Positions 9,806 through 20,600 of a DNA stretch of 64,000 nucleotides are shown here, piece after piece. Each line of letters opens with the position of its first letter. Within the stretch, counting starts at the first letter, position 1. Source of the DNA: Gammaproteobacteria bacterium (GTDB lineage: Bacteria; Pseudomonadota; Gammaproteobacteria; Xanthomonadales; Marinicellaceae); contig JAUIGR010000009.1 in NCBI GenBank assembly GCA_030430025.1, positions 1 to 64,000 on the forward strand, given 5' to 3'. Below the pieces are notes generated by a model. It did not search any database, was not told the DNA's origin, and saw only the letters and a list, made by a program, of their open reading frames with translations. Both the position numbers and the translations under genes were made by a program.

Positions 9806-11001
9806 GAGAACATTTTCCAGGATTAAACCAAAGGGTTCATGGTAAGCCTTTGGTATATTTCGATAATGCAGCGACTGCTCAAAGGCCACAAGCTGTGATT
9901 GATGCCATCAATGATTATTATATCAACCATAATGCCAATGTTCATCGTGGTGTTCATTTTCTGAGCGAATCAGCGACTGATCTTTATGAAAATGCTCGGC
10001 TATCTCTGGCTAAGTTACTGAATGCACCTTCACCGAAAAATTTAATTTTTGTTCGAGGCTGTACCGAGGCGATCAATCTGGTTGCACAAACTTTTGTCAG
10101 ATCTAAAATCAAAGCTGGCGATGAAATTTTAATTTCTCATTTGGAACATCACTCCAACATTGTGCCCTGGCAAATTTTGCGAGAACAAACAGGTGCTGTT
10201 TTGAAGGTCATTCCAATGAACGAACAAGGTGAGTTGAATCTTGAGTCAATTGATGAATTAATTACAGAAAAGACTGCGTTTATGTCTGTTGTCCATGTGT
10301 CGAATGCCTTGGGCACAATTAATCCGGTTAAAACACTGATAGCAAAAGCCAAAGAAGCTGGTATTCCAGTCATGCTCGATGGAGCTCAGGCAGTACCACA
10401 TTTGAAAGTAGATGTTCAGGATTTGGACTGTGATTTTTATACCGTATCTGGTCATAAAATGTATGGGCCAACGGGTTCTGGTATTTTGTATGGTAAAGCC
10501 GAGCATTTGGAGGAGATGCCACCTTACCAAGGAGGAGGGGAAATGATCAGTAAGGTGACATTTGACCACACTGTCTATAATGCTGTTCCTGCTAAATTTG
10601 AAGCAGGGACTCCAAATATTGCTGGTGGTATTGGATTGGGTGCTGCTGCTGAATTTATGATGACAATAGGCATGGATAAAATAGCACAAAGAGATTCAGA
10701 GTTGAGGGTTTATACAGAGCTGGCACTAAAACAAGTTCCCGGTTTGAAACTGATTGGAACTGCAGCAGAAAAATCACCTGTATTTTCATTTGTCATTGAA
10801 GGTATTCATGCCCATGACGTTGGTACCATTATTGACCATTACGGTGTTGCTATTCGTACTGGTCATCACTGTACCATGCCTATTTTTCAATATTATGGGC
10901 TGGCTGGTTCTTGCCGAGCTTCTCTGGCATTCTATAATACTGAGCAAGAGGTTGATGTTTTGGTTGACTCGTTAATAAAAGCCAGAAAAATGTTTGAATG
11001 A
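9799..11001 (+). CDS. sufS: Cysteine desulfurase SufS
   Basis: Class V aminotransferase with YTVSGHKMYGPTGSGILYG and RTGHHCTMP. Confidence 0.97.
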   Translation: MLREHFPGLNQRVHGKPLVYFDNAATAQRPQAVIDAINDYYINHNANVHRGVHFLSESATDLYENARLSLAKLLNAPSPKNLIFVRGCTEAINLVAQTFVRSKIKAGDEILISHLEHHSNIVPWQILREQTGAVLKVIPMNEQGELNLESIDELITEKTAFMSVVHVSNALGTINPVKTLIAKAKEAGIPVMLDGAQAVPHLKVDVQDLDCDFYTVSGHKMYGPTGSGILYGKAEHLEEMPPYQGGGEMISKVTFDHTVYNAVPAKFEAGTPNIAGGIGLGAAAEFMMTIGMDKIAQRDSELRVYTELALKQVPGLKLIGTAAEKSPVFSFVIEGIHAHDVGTIIDHYGVAIRTGHHCTMPIFQYYGLAGSCRASLAFYNTEQEVDVLVDSLIKARKMFE

Positions 11002-11452
11002 GTCGATGACAGAACTTTCTAAACTTTATAAGCAAACCATATTAGAGCACAATAGGCACCCTCGTAATTATGGAAAACCACAAGAATGTACACATCAAGC
11101 TGAAGGTTTGAATGCGATTTGTGGCGATCAAGTCAATGTTTATTTAACTATTGAGAATGACATCATAGCAGCCATTAATTATGATGGTGAAAGTTGTGCA
11201 ATTTCAATGGCTTCTGCTTCAATGATGACAGAGTTTATTAAGGGGAGGAGTGTGCCTGATGCATTACAGAAATTTGATCTTTTTTGCAAACTCATGAACA
11301 AAAATGGTGATGTCGATCATATAGAGTCGCTTGAAAAAATCAATACTTTAGTCACCGTTAAAAAATTTCCTTCAAGGATTAAATCGGCAACCTTATGTTG
11401 GCACGCAATGGCTGCAGCGATCCAAGGAGTGCCAAACGCAACAACAGAATAG
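10994..11452 (+). CDS. sufU: SufU/NifU-like Fe-S scaffold or sulfur-transfer protein
   Basis: IscU-fold residues NAICGDQVNVY, GESCAISMASASMM, SATLCWHA. Confidence 0.88.
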   Translation: MNESMTELSKLYKQTILEHNRHPRNYGKPQECTHQAEGLNAICGDQVNVYLTIENDIIAAINYDGESCAISMASASMMTEFIKGRSVPDALQKFDLFCKLMNKNGDVDHIESLEKINTLVTVKKFPSRIKSATLCWHAMAAAIQGVPNATTE

Positions 11453-11456
11453 AGTT

Positions 11457-12248
11457 ATGGAACCGAGTCAACAGTTTAGTTTCGAAGATGGACAGCAATG
11501 GTTGTTCCAAGGGTGGTATTTGCTGAAAAATTTCTTTGGTTTGCTGCTTCTGGTTTTGTTGTTTTTAGGGTTATGTTATTCTCAACTCATTCAAATGCCT
11601 GAATGGTTGTTTTTTGTTCTTGTGGGACTATTCAGTCCTATAGTTACTGCAGGTCTTTCCAATGCTTGTTATGTGGCTAAACGTGTTGGAGTGGGCGGAC
11701 GTTTGGTCCACATTACTGATTTTTTGGCTGGTTTTAAAAAGAACATGGTGGTGCTATTGCAGTTAGGTCTGGTTTTGGCGGTTTTTTCACTGACGACACA
11801 GTGGATAACTAACATTGCTTTAGATCAGTTAGGCATTGATTTATCTGATGATTTGCCAATGGAAGCGTTATTAAAAAATACACTAATGGCGCAAGTAATT
11901 TCTACAGTTATATCGATTCCTTTATTGGTTTTGACTATTTTTGCTCCTCAACTGGTTTTTTTTCACAATCAGGATCTTTTAGGTGCATTAAAGAGCAGTT
12001 ATTATGGCTTTATAGCGGCTTGGCGTGCATTGTTGATGATGGGTCTATTGATTGTTGCTGTTGTTTTCGTGGTGGCTTTGATCGGTAGTTATTTTGCAAT
12101 GTTAACAAAAGATTTGGCGTCGTTATTGGCAATTGCTGGATTTATATTGATTTTTGCCACTAACATTTGTGCGCAATTCATTGCCTTTGATGCACTATTT
12201 CCAATCGATTCTGAAAATCAGGATACCCAGGTTCATGAAATCATTTGA
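11457..12248 (+). CDS. BPSS1780-like multi-pass membrane protein
   Basis: 263 aa, hydrophobic, 'QQWLFQGWYLLKN...LVGLFSPIVTAGLSNACYVAKR'; family recall only. Confidence 0.55.
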   Translation: MEPSQQFSFEDGQQWLFQGWYLLKNFFGLLLLVLLFLGLCYSQLIQMPEWLFFVLVGLFSPIVTAGLSNACYVAKRVGVGGRLVHITDFLAGFKKNMVVLLQLGLVLAVFSLTTQWITNIALDQLGIDLSDDLPMEALLKNTLMAQVISTVISIPLLVLTIFAPQLVFFHNQDLLGALKSSYYGFIAAWRALLMMGLLIVAVVFVVALIGSYFAMLTKDLASLLAIAGFILIFATNICAQFIAFDALFPIDSENQDTQVHEII

Positions 12249-12438
12249 TTTTTTTGCTGTGCTTCAAATAAGGGGTAAGCCATGGGATAATAACTCAAAA
12301 ATAAAGTATGATTGCAAATGAGATAATAGCTACAGTATGGAGATCGCTCCTGTAGTACCATGATGTAGTTACTAACGAAGTGAATAAATCGTCCAAAGTC
12401 GATTCATGAAAATGCCTATAGGGTGAGTGGAATATTAA

Positions 12439-14322
12439 ATGACAAGATCTTATCAAGCCTCCGATATTGAAGTCCTTTCTGGTTTAGATCCAGTTAAGCG
12501 CCGCCCAGGCATGTATACCGAGACGAATCGACCGAATCACTTGATTCAGGAAGTCGTCGATAATTCAGTAGATGAAGCACTTGAAGGATATGCCAATAAA
12601 ATTACTGTGGCTCTTCACCAGGACGGCAGTTTTGAAGTGACCGACAATGGTCGAGGTATGCCTGTAGATATCCATCAACAACATGGTGTTTCTGGTGTTG
12701 AGTTGATTTTGTCTAAATTGCATGCAGGCGGTAAATTTTCAGATAAAAATTATACTTTTTCTGGGGGGTTGCATGGGGTGGGCGTATCTGTAGTGAATGC
12801 TTTAAGTGAACGTTTGGATGTTTGGATAAAAAGGGAGGGTAAAGAGCATCATATTGCTTTTGAGCATGGAGACAAAGTTCAAGAATTGGAAGTTGTAGGG
12901 CAGGTAGGTCAAAAAAATACCGGTACCCGAGTTCATTTTAAACCTGCCCCGGATTATTTTGACACGATAAAAGTAGGTATTAAAAAGCTCAAACATTTGT
13001 TGAAAGCCAAAGCCGTATTATGTCCCGGATTAGAAGTTAAGTTTATAGATCTAAATACAGAAGAAACCATTGTTTGGCAGTTTGATGATGGATTGAGGCA
13101 ATACCTGACTGATGAAATAGGCGATCAAGAAAAACTTCCAGAGGATGCTTTTGTGGGTGCTCAAATGGATGACGAGTTTGCTGTTGATTGGGCATTGGCT
13201 TGGCTACCTCAGGGTGAATTGGTTACGGAGAGCTATGTGAATTTAATTCCCACGATACAGGGTGGTACACATGTCAACGGTTTACGAAGTGGTTTAACAG
13301 AGGCGGTCCGATCTTTTGCTGATAGTCATCATTTATTACCCAGAGGAGTGAAGTTAACACCTGACGATGTTTGGGATAGAGTAGCCTATGTACTGTCTGC
13401 TAAAATGAAAGATCCTCAATTTTCTGGCCAAACCAAAGAACGCTTGTCTTCAAGAGCGATTGCATCTTATATTTCCACGACAATCAAGGATGCTACTATA
13501 TTATGGTTTTCCCAGCATGTAGATGATGCTGAAAAAATTGCATTATTGGCTATCAGTAATGCGCAGAGCAGAATGCGCAAAGCCAAAAAAGTAGTTCGTA
13601 AGAAGGTGACCACAGGGCCCGCATTGCCGGGTAAGTTAGCTGACTGTAGTGGGGATGATCCTATGCTGGGGGAATTGTTTCTTGTTGAGGGTGATTCTGC
13701 TGGAGGATCAGCCAAACAAGCCAGAGACAGAGAATTTCAGGCTATTATGCCATTACGGGGCAAAATATTGAATTCTTGGGAAGTGGATTCAGGACATGTC
13801 ATGGCTTCACAGGAGGTGCATGATTTGGCTGTAGCTATTGGTGTTGATCCTGGTAGTTCTGATTTAGACGATTTACGATATGGGAAAATTATTATATTAG
13901 CGGACGCAGATTCGGATGGCTTGCATATCGCTACGTTGCTTTGTGCTTTGTTTTTGCGTCATTTTGAACCGGTGGTTAGGGCTGGTCATGTTTTTGTTGC
14001 AATGCCGCCGCTGTATCGAATTGATGTTGGTAAGCAAAAATTTTATGCTGTGGATGATTCTGAAAGGGAGCATTTACTACATAAAATTCAGCAAGATGGC
14101 GTTAAGGGAAAGGTCTCGGTAACACGCTTTAAAGGGTTGGGGGAAATGAATCCATCACAGTTAAGAGAAAGTGCAATTGCACCCGATACTAGGCGCTTAC
14201 TGCAATTGCAAGTTAATGCGGGTGATCAAACCCATCATATACTGGATATGCTTTTGGCTAAAAAACGTGCTGCAGATCGAAAACAGTGGTTGCAAGAAAA
14301 AGGAGATTTAGCAATAGTATGA
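12439..14322 (+). CDS. parE: DNA topoisomerase IV subunit B
   Basis: GHKL ATPase (VDNSVDEALEGYANKI), TOPRIM (LFLVEGDSAGGSAKQARDREFQAIMPLRGKILN). Confidence 0.97.
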   Translation: MTRSYQASDIEVLSGLDPVKRRPGMYTETNRPNHLIQEVVDNSVDEALEGYANKITVALHQDGSFEVTDNGRGMPVDIHQQHGVSGVELILSKLHAGGKFSDKNYTFSGGLHGVGVSVVNALSERLDVWIKREGKEHHIAFEHGDKVQELEVVGQVGQKNTGTRVHFKPAPDYFDTIKVGIKKLKHLLKAKAVLCPGLEVKFIDLNTEETIVWQFDDGLRQYLTDEIGDQEKLPEDAFVGAQMDDEFAVDWALAWLPQGELVTESYVNLIPTIQGGTHVNGLRSGLTEAVRSFADSHHLLPRGVKLTPDDVWDRVAYVLSAKMKDPQFSGQTKERLSSRAIASYISTTIKDATILWFSQHVDDAEKIALLAISNAQSRMRKAKKVVRKKVTTGPALPGKLADCSGDDPMLGELFLVEGDSAGGSAKQARDREFQAIMPLRGKILNSWEVDSGHVMASQEVHDLAVAIGVDPGSSDLDDLRYGKIIILADADSDGLHIATLLCALFLRHFEPVVRAGHVFVAMPPLYRIDVGKQKFYAVDDSEREHLLHKIQQDGVKGKVSVTRFKGLGEMNPSQLRESAIAPDTRRLLQLQVNAGDQTHHILDMLLAKKRAADRKQWLQEKGDLAIV

Positions 14323-14358
14323 TTTTTCGTAAAAACTACATGTTATGATTGATCTTCG

Positions 14359-16605
14359 GTGTATAATGAAAAGAAAATGCAAAAACAACCATCAGATTTT
14401 TTGATACGAATTAAGGACTCTGAAAGTACCGCGCTCTATTTGTCGTTCTGTTTTTTTGTCGTTGCCGTTATCATCAGCGCCCTTGTCAGCCGTTCCCAAA
14501 ATGGTTTATTGGATCGCGCCATAGCTACAAAAGCAGAACATACAAAAACAATTGTTTTGAAAAATGCATCTATGCTGGCAAGCGCACTTAATCGGATGGG
14601 GAGTAGATGGCAAATAAACCGTCGAACCAATGAGCAAGTTTGGCGATCAGATGCAGCTAATTATTTACGTGATTTATCTGGTATTGAAGCGCTTTGGTGG
14701 GTTGATGGTTCATTTAAAAACCGTTGGATTGTTAGTGCTGAAAATAGTGATGTTGACATCGATGATAGCTATTTAAGTCACATCGATTTAACACAACAGT
14801 TGGAAAAGTATGATTCTTTGCATGAGCCACAATTTTCTCCAGTGGTTCAGTTGTCTGACGATAAGTTCGTAGTGTACATATTGCAGCCATTGACTGTAGA
14901 TGACCAGTTTGATGGTTTTTTTGTGTCAAGAATCAATATCAACGAGTTTTTGTTAAATATTTTAGGTGATGCTGCGCTCAGTGGGTTCATGACTAAAGTA
15001 ATGGCGGATGATCTTACCGTTTTTGATGATACTACTGATATAAATTACTCTAGAGCACAATATAGTTTTTCTTTGGATATGGATGATGATCAGGCAGGAT
15101 GGACGTTTATTGTTTATCCATCGTCGATGGTCTATCATTTATTTAAGACACCCTTACCTTATATTATTACTTCATCAGGATTGTTGATCGGTTTTTTGTT
15201 GTATAGCGTGATGGTCTCTAGGATTAGGGCCAAAGCCCAGACCAACCATTTAACAAAAGAAATCAGTGAGAAAAAGGTCGTTCAATCTAGATTACAACAT
15301 ATGGTTAACCATGATCCTCTCACACATCTGCCTAACAGGGCATATCTCAATATATACTTAGATAATAAAATTAAAGAATGTCAGAGCTTACGCAAACAGC
15401 TTGCTGTGATTATTTTGGATGTTGATTACTTCAAAGACATCAATGATTGTTGGGGGCATGGTATAGGTGATCGCATTTTAAAAGCTGTTGCATCAAGACT
15501 GGATGCTTCACTAAACAGAGAACAACTATTAGCAAGAATGGATGGTAATGAGTTTGTGATATGTATGGATGGGAAGTTAATCAAAGAAAGTATGTTTATT
15601 CATGCAGACGATCTATTGAAATCATTGAGGAAATCATTTCAAATTGATGGTAAAACCATCAGATTGACCGCAAGTATTGGTATCGCTTATCTTGGTGAGC
15701 ATGCGAATAATGTCAGCGAATTGATTTCAAAGGCCAGTGCGGCTTGTTATGATGCCAAAAAAATGGGTCGTGATACATACGCCATTTATGATAATAAGAT
15801 CAGTCGCGAATTGGTTAATCGAAGCCAAATCATCAAAGAAATAAATAAGGCGTTGAATAATGGTGAGTTTGAGATGATGCTTCAACCTCGTCATAATGTG
15901 CGTTCTGGAAAGATGGTGAGTGCAGAAGCGTTGGTTAGATGGCGTAAAGGAAAAGAAGTGATTCCTCCGGATTACTTTTTGGGTGTGGCTGAAGATACAG
16001 GATTGATATTAAAAATCAGTCAACAGTCTTTCTCCAAAGTATTTTCTTGTTACCATGATCTATTTAATGGCAATCCAAATGTCATGCTTTCTATTAATAT
16101 TTCTGCTAAGCAATTAGAACATCCAGATTTTCTAAATGATTTGTTTTCACTGTTGGATCAGTATGATTTTCCGTCCAACATGTTAGAGATTGAGCTGACA
16201 GAACAGGTATTGATACAAAATTTTGAAGCCAGTATGAAAACTTTAGAAATTCTGCATGAAGCAGGGATACTAATTGCAATTGATGATTTTGGAACAGGTT
16301 ATTCCTCCTTATCTTATTTGAAAAATTTTCCGGTTGATGTGCTGAAAATTGATCGTTCTTTTATTCAAGATATTCATAAAGATAAAGGCAGTGTCGAAAT
16401 TGTTCGGGCGATTATTGCTATGGGTAAAAGCTTAAAAATGGAAATAGTCGCCGAAGGTGTAGAAACCAGGGAACAACTTGAGATTTTACAACATGAAGGT
16501 TGTGACCAGGTTCAAGGTTACTACTTCAGTCGACCATTATTTGAAGAAGATTTCAAGAAACTGTTTGGTCAAAATGTTTATGGGCGTAATGCCCTAATGG
16601 ATTAA
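14359..16605 (+). CDS. Membrane GGDEF/EAL c-di-GMP protein with degenerate GGDEF (DGNEF) and apparently intact EAL
   Basis: Two TM segments around a periplasmic sensor; ARMDGNEFVICMD replaces RxGGDEF; EALVRW, ELTE, IDDFGTGYSSLSYL, VAEGVE present. Confidence 0.92.
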   Translation: MYNEKKMQKQPSDFLIRIKDSESTALYLSFCFFVVAVIISALVSRSQNGLLDRAIATKAEHTKTIVLKNASMLASALNRMGSRWQINRRTNEQVWRSDAANYLRDLSGIEALWWVDGSFKNRWIVSAENSDVDIDDSYLSHIDLTQQLEKYDSLHEPQFSPVVQLSDDKFVVYILQPLTVDDQFDGFFVSRININEFLLNILGDAALSGFMTKVMADDLTVFDDTTDINYSRAQYSFSLDMDDDQAGWTFIVYPSSMVYHLFKTPLPYIITSSGLLIGFLLYSVMVSRIRAKAQTNHLTKEISEKKVVQSRLQHMVNHDPLTHLPNRAYLNIYLDNKIKECQSLRKQLAVIILDVDYFKDINDCWGHGIGDRILKAVASRLDASLNREQLLARMDGNEFVICMDGKLIKESMFIHADDLLKSLRKSFQIDGKTIRLTASIGIAYLGEHANNVSELISKASAACYDAKKMGRDTYAIYDNKISRELVNRSQIIKEINKALNNGEFEMMLQPRHNVRSGKMVSAEALVRWRKGKEVIPPDYFLGVAEDTGLILKISQQSFSKVFSCYHDLFNGNPNVMLSINISAKQLEHPDFLNDLFSLLDQYDFPSNMLEIELTEQVLIQNFEASMKTLEILHEAGILIAIDDFGTGYSSLSYLKNFPVDVLKIDRSFIQDIHKDKGSVEIVRAIIAMGKSLKMEIVAEGVETREQLEILQHEGCDQVQGYYFSRPLFEEDFKKLFGQNVYGRNALMD

Positions 16606-17624
16606 TAGAGGAGCTCTATAGCTTTTACGAGTTGATTAACATCTTTTCGTTCTGTGGCATGAGAAAATACCAGGCGAATAATGTCATCAGAGTCAGGCCA
16701 TACATGAAACTCATATCCTTGTGCTTTTAATGAAAGGATTTTACTCGTTGACAAACGACAAAATACTTCGTTGGCTTCGACAGGGTGAATGAGTTCAATT
16801 TGGCTTTCAACCTGGGTGGCAAAATAATGAGCTTGTTCGTTGGCGTGTCTGGCTAACTTAATCCATAAATCATCATTCAAATAAGCGACTAACTGGGAAG
16901 TGATATAGCGCATTTTGCTAATAAGGTGACCACTTCTTTTGCGGTGTCTAAGAATTTGGGTAGTGTATTTGGGGTTGAATACCAATAATGACTCGGCCAT
17001 CATCGCCCCATTTTTTGTTGCACCAAAAGATAACAAGTCAATTCCTGATTGCCAAGTCATTTCAGCTGCTGTGCAGTTGAGTGACACCAGTGCATTAGCA
17101 AAACGTGCACCATCCATATGTAAAGCTACCTGATACTTCTCCTTGAGTTTTTTAAATGTTTTGAGTTCATCTAGTGTGTAAACAGTACCTGCCTCGGTAG
17201 ATTGAGTTAAACTGATTACTGAAGATAATACTTCATGTTCTCCATGTCTTCCTGACGATGCTAATTTTTTTTCCAAAATATCGACATCAATTTTTCCATG
17301 TTGGCCTGGTAGTGGAATAAGTTTGGCTCCACCAGTAAACATTTCTGGTGCTCCACACTCATCAGCATTTAGATGTGCAGATTCGTGACAAAATATAGCG
17401 CCGTATGGTGGGCAACAAAGTGCCATGGCAATAGAATTAGCTGCGGTGCCAGTTGCTAGGGGTAGTGTTTCGACCCAGCATTGAAACAGATTTTGGCATT
17501 GTTTATTGAATAGATTTGAATAGGAGTCATATCCGTACGATTCTTCAAATCCATGATTGGCATCAATAATCGCGCGTAAAATGGTTTCATTGACTGGTGT
17601 TTCATTGTCACTGCGAAAATTCAT
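16602..17624 (-). CDS. ltaE: Low-specificity L-threonine aldolase-like PLP enzyme
   Basis: N-terminal MNFRSDNETPVNETILRAI, LHMDGARFANALV, SFGATKNGAMMAE. Confidence 0.85.
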   Translation of the reverse strand: MNFRSDNETPVNETILRAIIDANHGFEESYGYDSYSNLFNKQCQNLFQCWVETLPLATGTAANSIAMALCCPPYGAIFCHESAHLNADECGAPEMFTGGAKLIPLPGQHGKIDVDILEKKLASSGRHGEHEVLSSVISLTQSTEAGTVYTLDELKTFKKLKEKYQVALHMDGARFANALVSLNCTAAEMTWQSGIDLLSFGATKNGAMMAESLLVFNPKYTTQILRHRKRSGHLISKMRYITSQLVAYLNDDLWIKLARHANEQAHYFATQVESQIELIHPVEANEVFCRLSTSKILSLKAQGYEFHVWPDSDDIIRLVFSHATERKDVNQLVKAIELLY

Positions 17625-20600
17625 AGTTATCTAGTTGTTGAGGTGGTGTTATTTTAGTGTTAATTAAATGCTGGTGCCAGAGGAAATAAATGACGGGTAG
17701 GATGAACATGGTTAATAATAAAGCACTGATCATTCCTCCGATCATTGGTGCTGCCAGACGACTCATGATTTCTGCACCCGTACCAGAAGCAGACATGATA
17801 GGAAGGAGTCCCGCTATTGTCGCCACTGTTGTCATGAGAACAGGTCTGAGCCTTGAATTAGCACCATTTAAAATGGCTAAAAACAGGTGTTTTGACTGAT
17901 TTTTTTGTTGTTCTTTTAGTTTGTTTGTTGCCTGATTTAAATAGACGAGCATAATAACAGCGGTTTCGACAGCCACACCGGACAGAGCAATCATACCCAC
18001 ATAAACAGCGACAGAAAGAGAGTAGTCCAGAAGATATAATGTCCAGATACTTCCAGTAAGTGCAAAGGGTAGAGTCAGTAAGATCACTAATATTTCTTTG
18101 ATGCTTCTAAAATTAAGATAGAGCAGCCATATAATTAAAGACAAAGTTAGGGGAATGATTGTCATCAATTTAGATTTGACTCTGTCCATATATTCATACT
18201 GTCCTGACCAATTCAATGAATAGCCATTAGGTAATTTGATTTGTTCTGGCAACCAGCTTTTTAATTCATCAACGATCTGACCTAAATTGACTCCTCTAAT
18301 GTCAATATAAACCCAACCATTAAGCCTGGCTTGTTCACTTTTTATAATGCCAGGCCCTGTTTCGATATAGATATCAGCTACTTGTGATAAGGTCAGCTGT
18401 TGACCATTGCTAGATACAATAGGTAATGATTTGAGCGCCTCCAGATTATGACGGTATGATTGTGGATAACGCAATTGTATGGGATAGCGAGCAATTCCTT
18501 CATAACTCCAGCCAATGCTTTTACCACCTACACTTGTAGCCAAATGCTGTTGTATTTGTTTTATACTGATACCGAATGATGCTGCTTTTTGACGGTTAAT
18601 ATCAACAGTGATGTAGCGTCCACCTGCCACACGTTCTGCATATACAGATAAAACACCTGGATAGTTGGTGAGTTTTTGCTCTATGGTTTGTCCGATTTGT
18701 TCAATGACTTTTAAATCAGGACCTGCAATTTTAATGCCAACAGGGGTTTTGATACCTGTCGATAACATTTCTATACGTGTTTTGATGGGCATTACCCAAG
18801 CATTACTAACGCCAGGAAATTGAATTAAATCGTCGAATTGCTTTTTGAGCAACTCAGTGGTCATGTGTGGTCGCCATTGTGACTTTGGTTTCAGTTGAAT
18901 AAAAGTTTCTATCATGGTTAATGGTGCAGGATCTGTTGCTGTATCAGCACGGCCTACTTTACCAAAAACAGTATTAACTTCAGGTACTGTTTTGATTATT
19001 TTATTGGTTTGTTGTAATAACTGACGTGCTTTGCCGATGGATATACCAGGGTAGGTTGTTGGCATGTACATGAGATCGCCTTCATCAAGAGGAGGCATGA
19101 ATTCTGAACCTAATTTCTGCCAAGGCCACCAACCCACACACAGTAAAAAAAAAGTCAAAATCAGCGTTATTTTAGGAAAAGAAAGTAGTTTTTTTAAAAT
19201 CGGTCGATACACCACAGACAGTAGTTGACTGACAGGGTTTTTGTTTTCAGGACGAATTTTTCCTCGCACGCAATACCCCATGAGTACGGGTACCAGTGTG
19301 ATCGATAAGGCAGCTGCTGCTGCCATCGCATAAGTTTTAGTAAAAGCCAGAGGAGCAAATAGCTTACCTTCTTGAGCCTCAAGTGTAAAAACCGGGAGGA
19401 AACTGATAGTGATGATGAGCAGGCTAAAGAACAGGGCAGGGCCAACCTCTGTGGCTGATTTGGCAACCAGTTGCCAGCGGTTTTGCTCCGTTATTTGGAC
19501 TTCTTCGGATTTTTTATGCATATTTTCAATCATCACAATAGCACCGTCGATCATGGCTCCAATAGCGATGGCAATGCCTCCCAGAGACATGATGTTTGCA
19601 TTCAGTCCTTGCCATTTCATAACGATGAAGGCAGTCAATATTCCAGCAGGTAAGCTGATCAGGGCAACCAAAGAAGAGCGCAGGTGAAATAAAAATACCA
19701 GACAGACTAGTGCTACCATTAATAATTCGCTTAATAATTTTTGCCATAAACTGTCAATGGCATCATCAATCAGTTGACTGCGGTCATATACGGTAACAAT
19801 CTCTATCCCTTGAGGTAGCCCTTTAGCCAATGTTGCTAGTTTGGTTTTAACTGCGGTGATGGTCTGCTTGGCATTTTCTCCATAACGCATGACCACAATG
19901 CCACCAACAGTTTCACCTTCTCCATTAAGTTCTACCAGTCCGCGGCGCATTTGAGGACCCAGCCGAATCTCCGCGACATCTTTTAGTAGCAAAGGCGTGT
20001 TTTGTTGATTAATACCAAGTGGTATCGATTTTAGATCTTCAATATCATCGATATAACCCGTCGCTCTAATCATATATTCAGCTTCAGCCATTTCAATCAC
20101 TGAAGCGCCAACTTCTTGATTAGCATGTTGGATAGCTGTTTCAATTAAGCTCAAGGGAATGCCCAAAGCTTTAAGCTTTTGTGGATTGGGAATAACTTGA
20201 TATTGTTTAACCATTCCTCCAGCAGTAGCTATTTCAGCTACGCCAGGCACTGATTGAAGTTCATATGATAAATACCAGTCTTGTAATGATCTTAATTCGC
20301 TTAAATCGTGCTGCCCGGTAGTATCTTTGAGTGCATACATATAAATCCAGCCAACACCCGTAGCATCTGGTCCCAATTGGGTTTGTGCAGTAGGTGGTAA
20401 TTGACTGCTGGCTTGGTTTAGGTATTCTTGAACTCGGGCTCTTGCCCAATAGATGTCAGTTCCTTCTTCAAAAATCACATAAATAAAAGCATCACCAAAA
20501 AAAGAAAAGCCACGTACCGTTTTTGCTTTGGGTACAGCCAATAGGGTGCTGGTCAGTGGGTAGGTGATCTGGTCCTGTACTACCTGAGGTGCCTGTCCTG

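Noticed and set aside
10258-10689. 143-aa minus-strand ORF within sufS
   Set aside because: Antisense to sufS, low-complexity composition, no family resemblance
12300-12370. Imperfect stem CTACAG-tatg-GAG...CTCCTGTAG upstream of parE
   Set aside because: Bulged stem with short arms in an otherwise ordinary leader; not strong enough to call an RNA element
17690-19687. Several plus-strand ORFs in the cusA region
   Set aside because: Antisense to a clear CusA coding sequence with strong family match; no independent evidence
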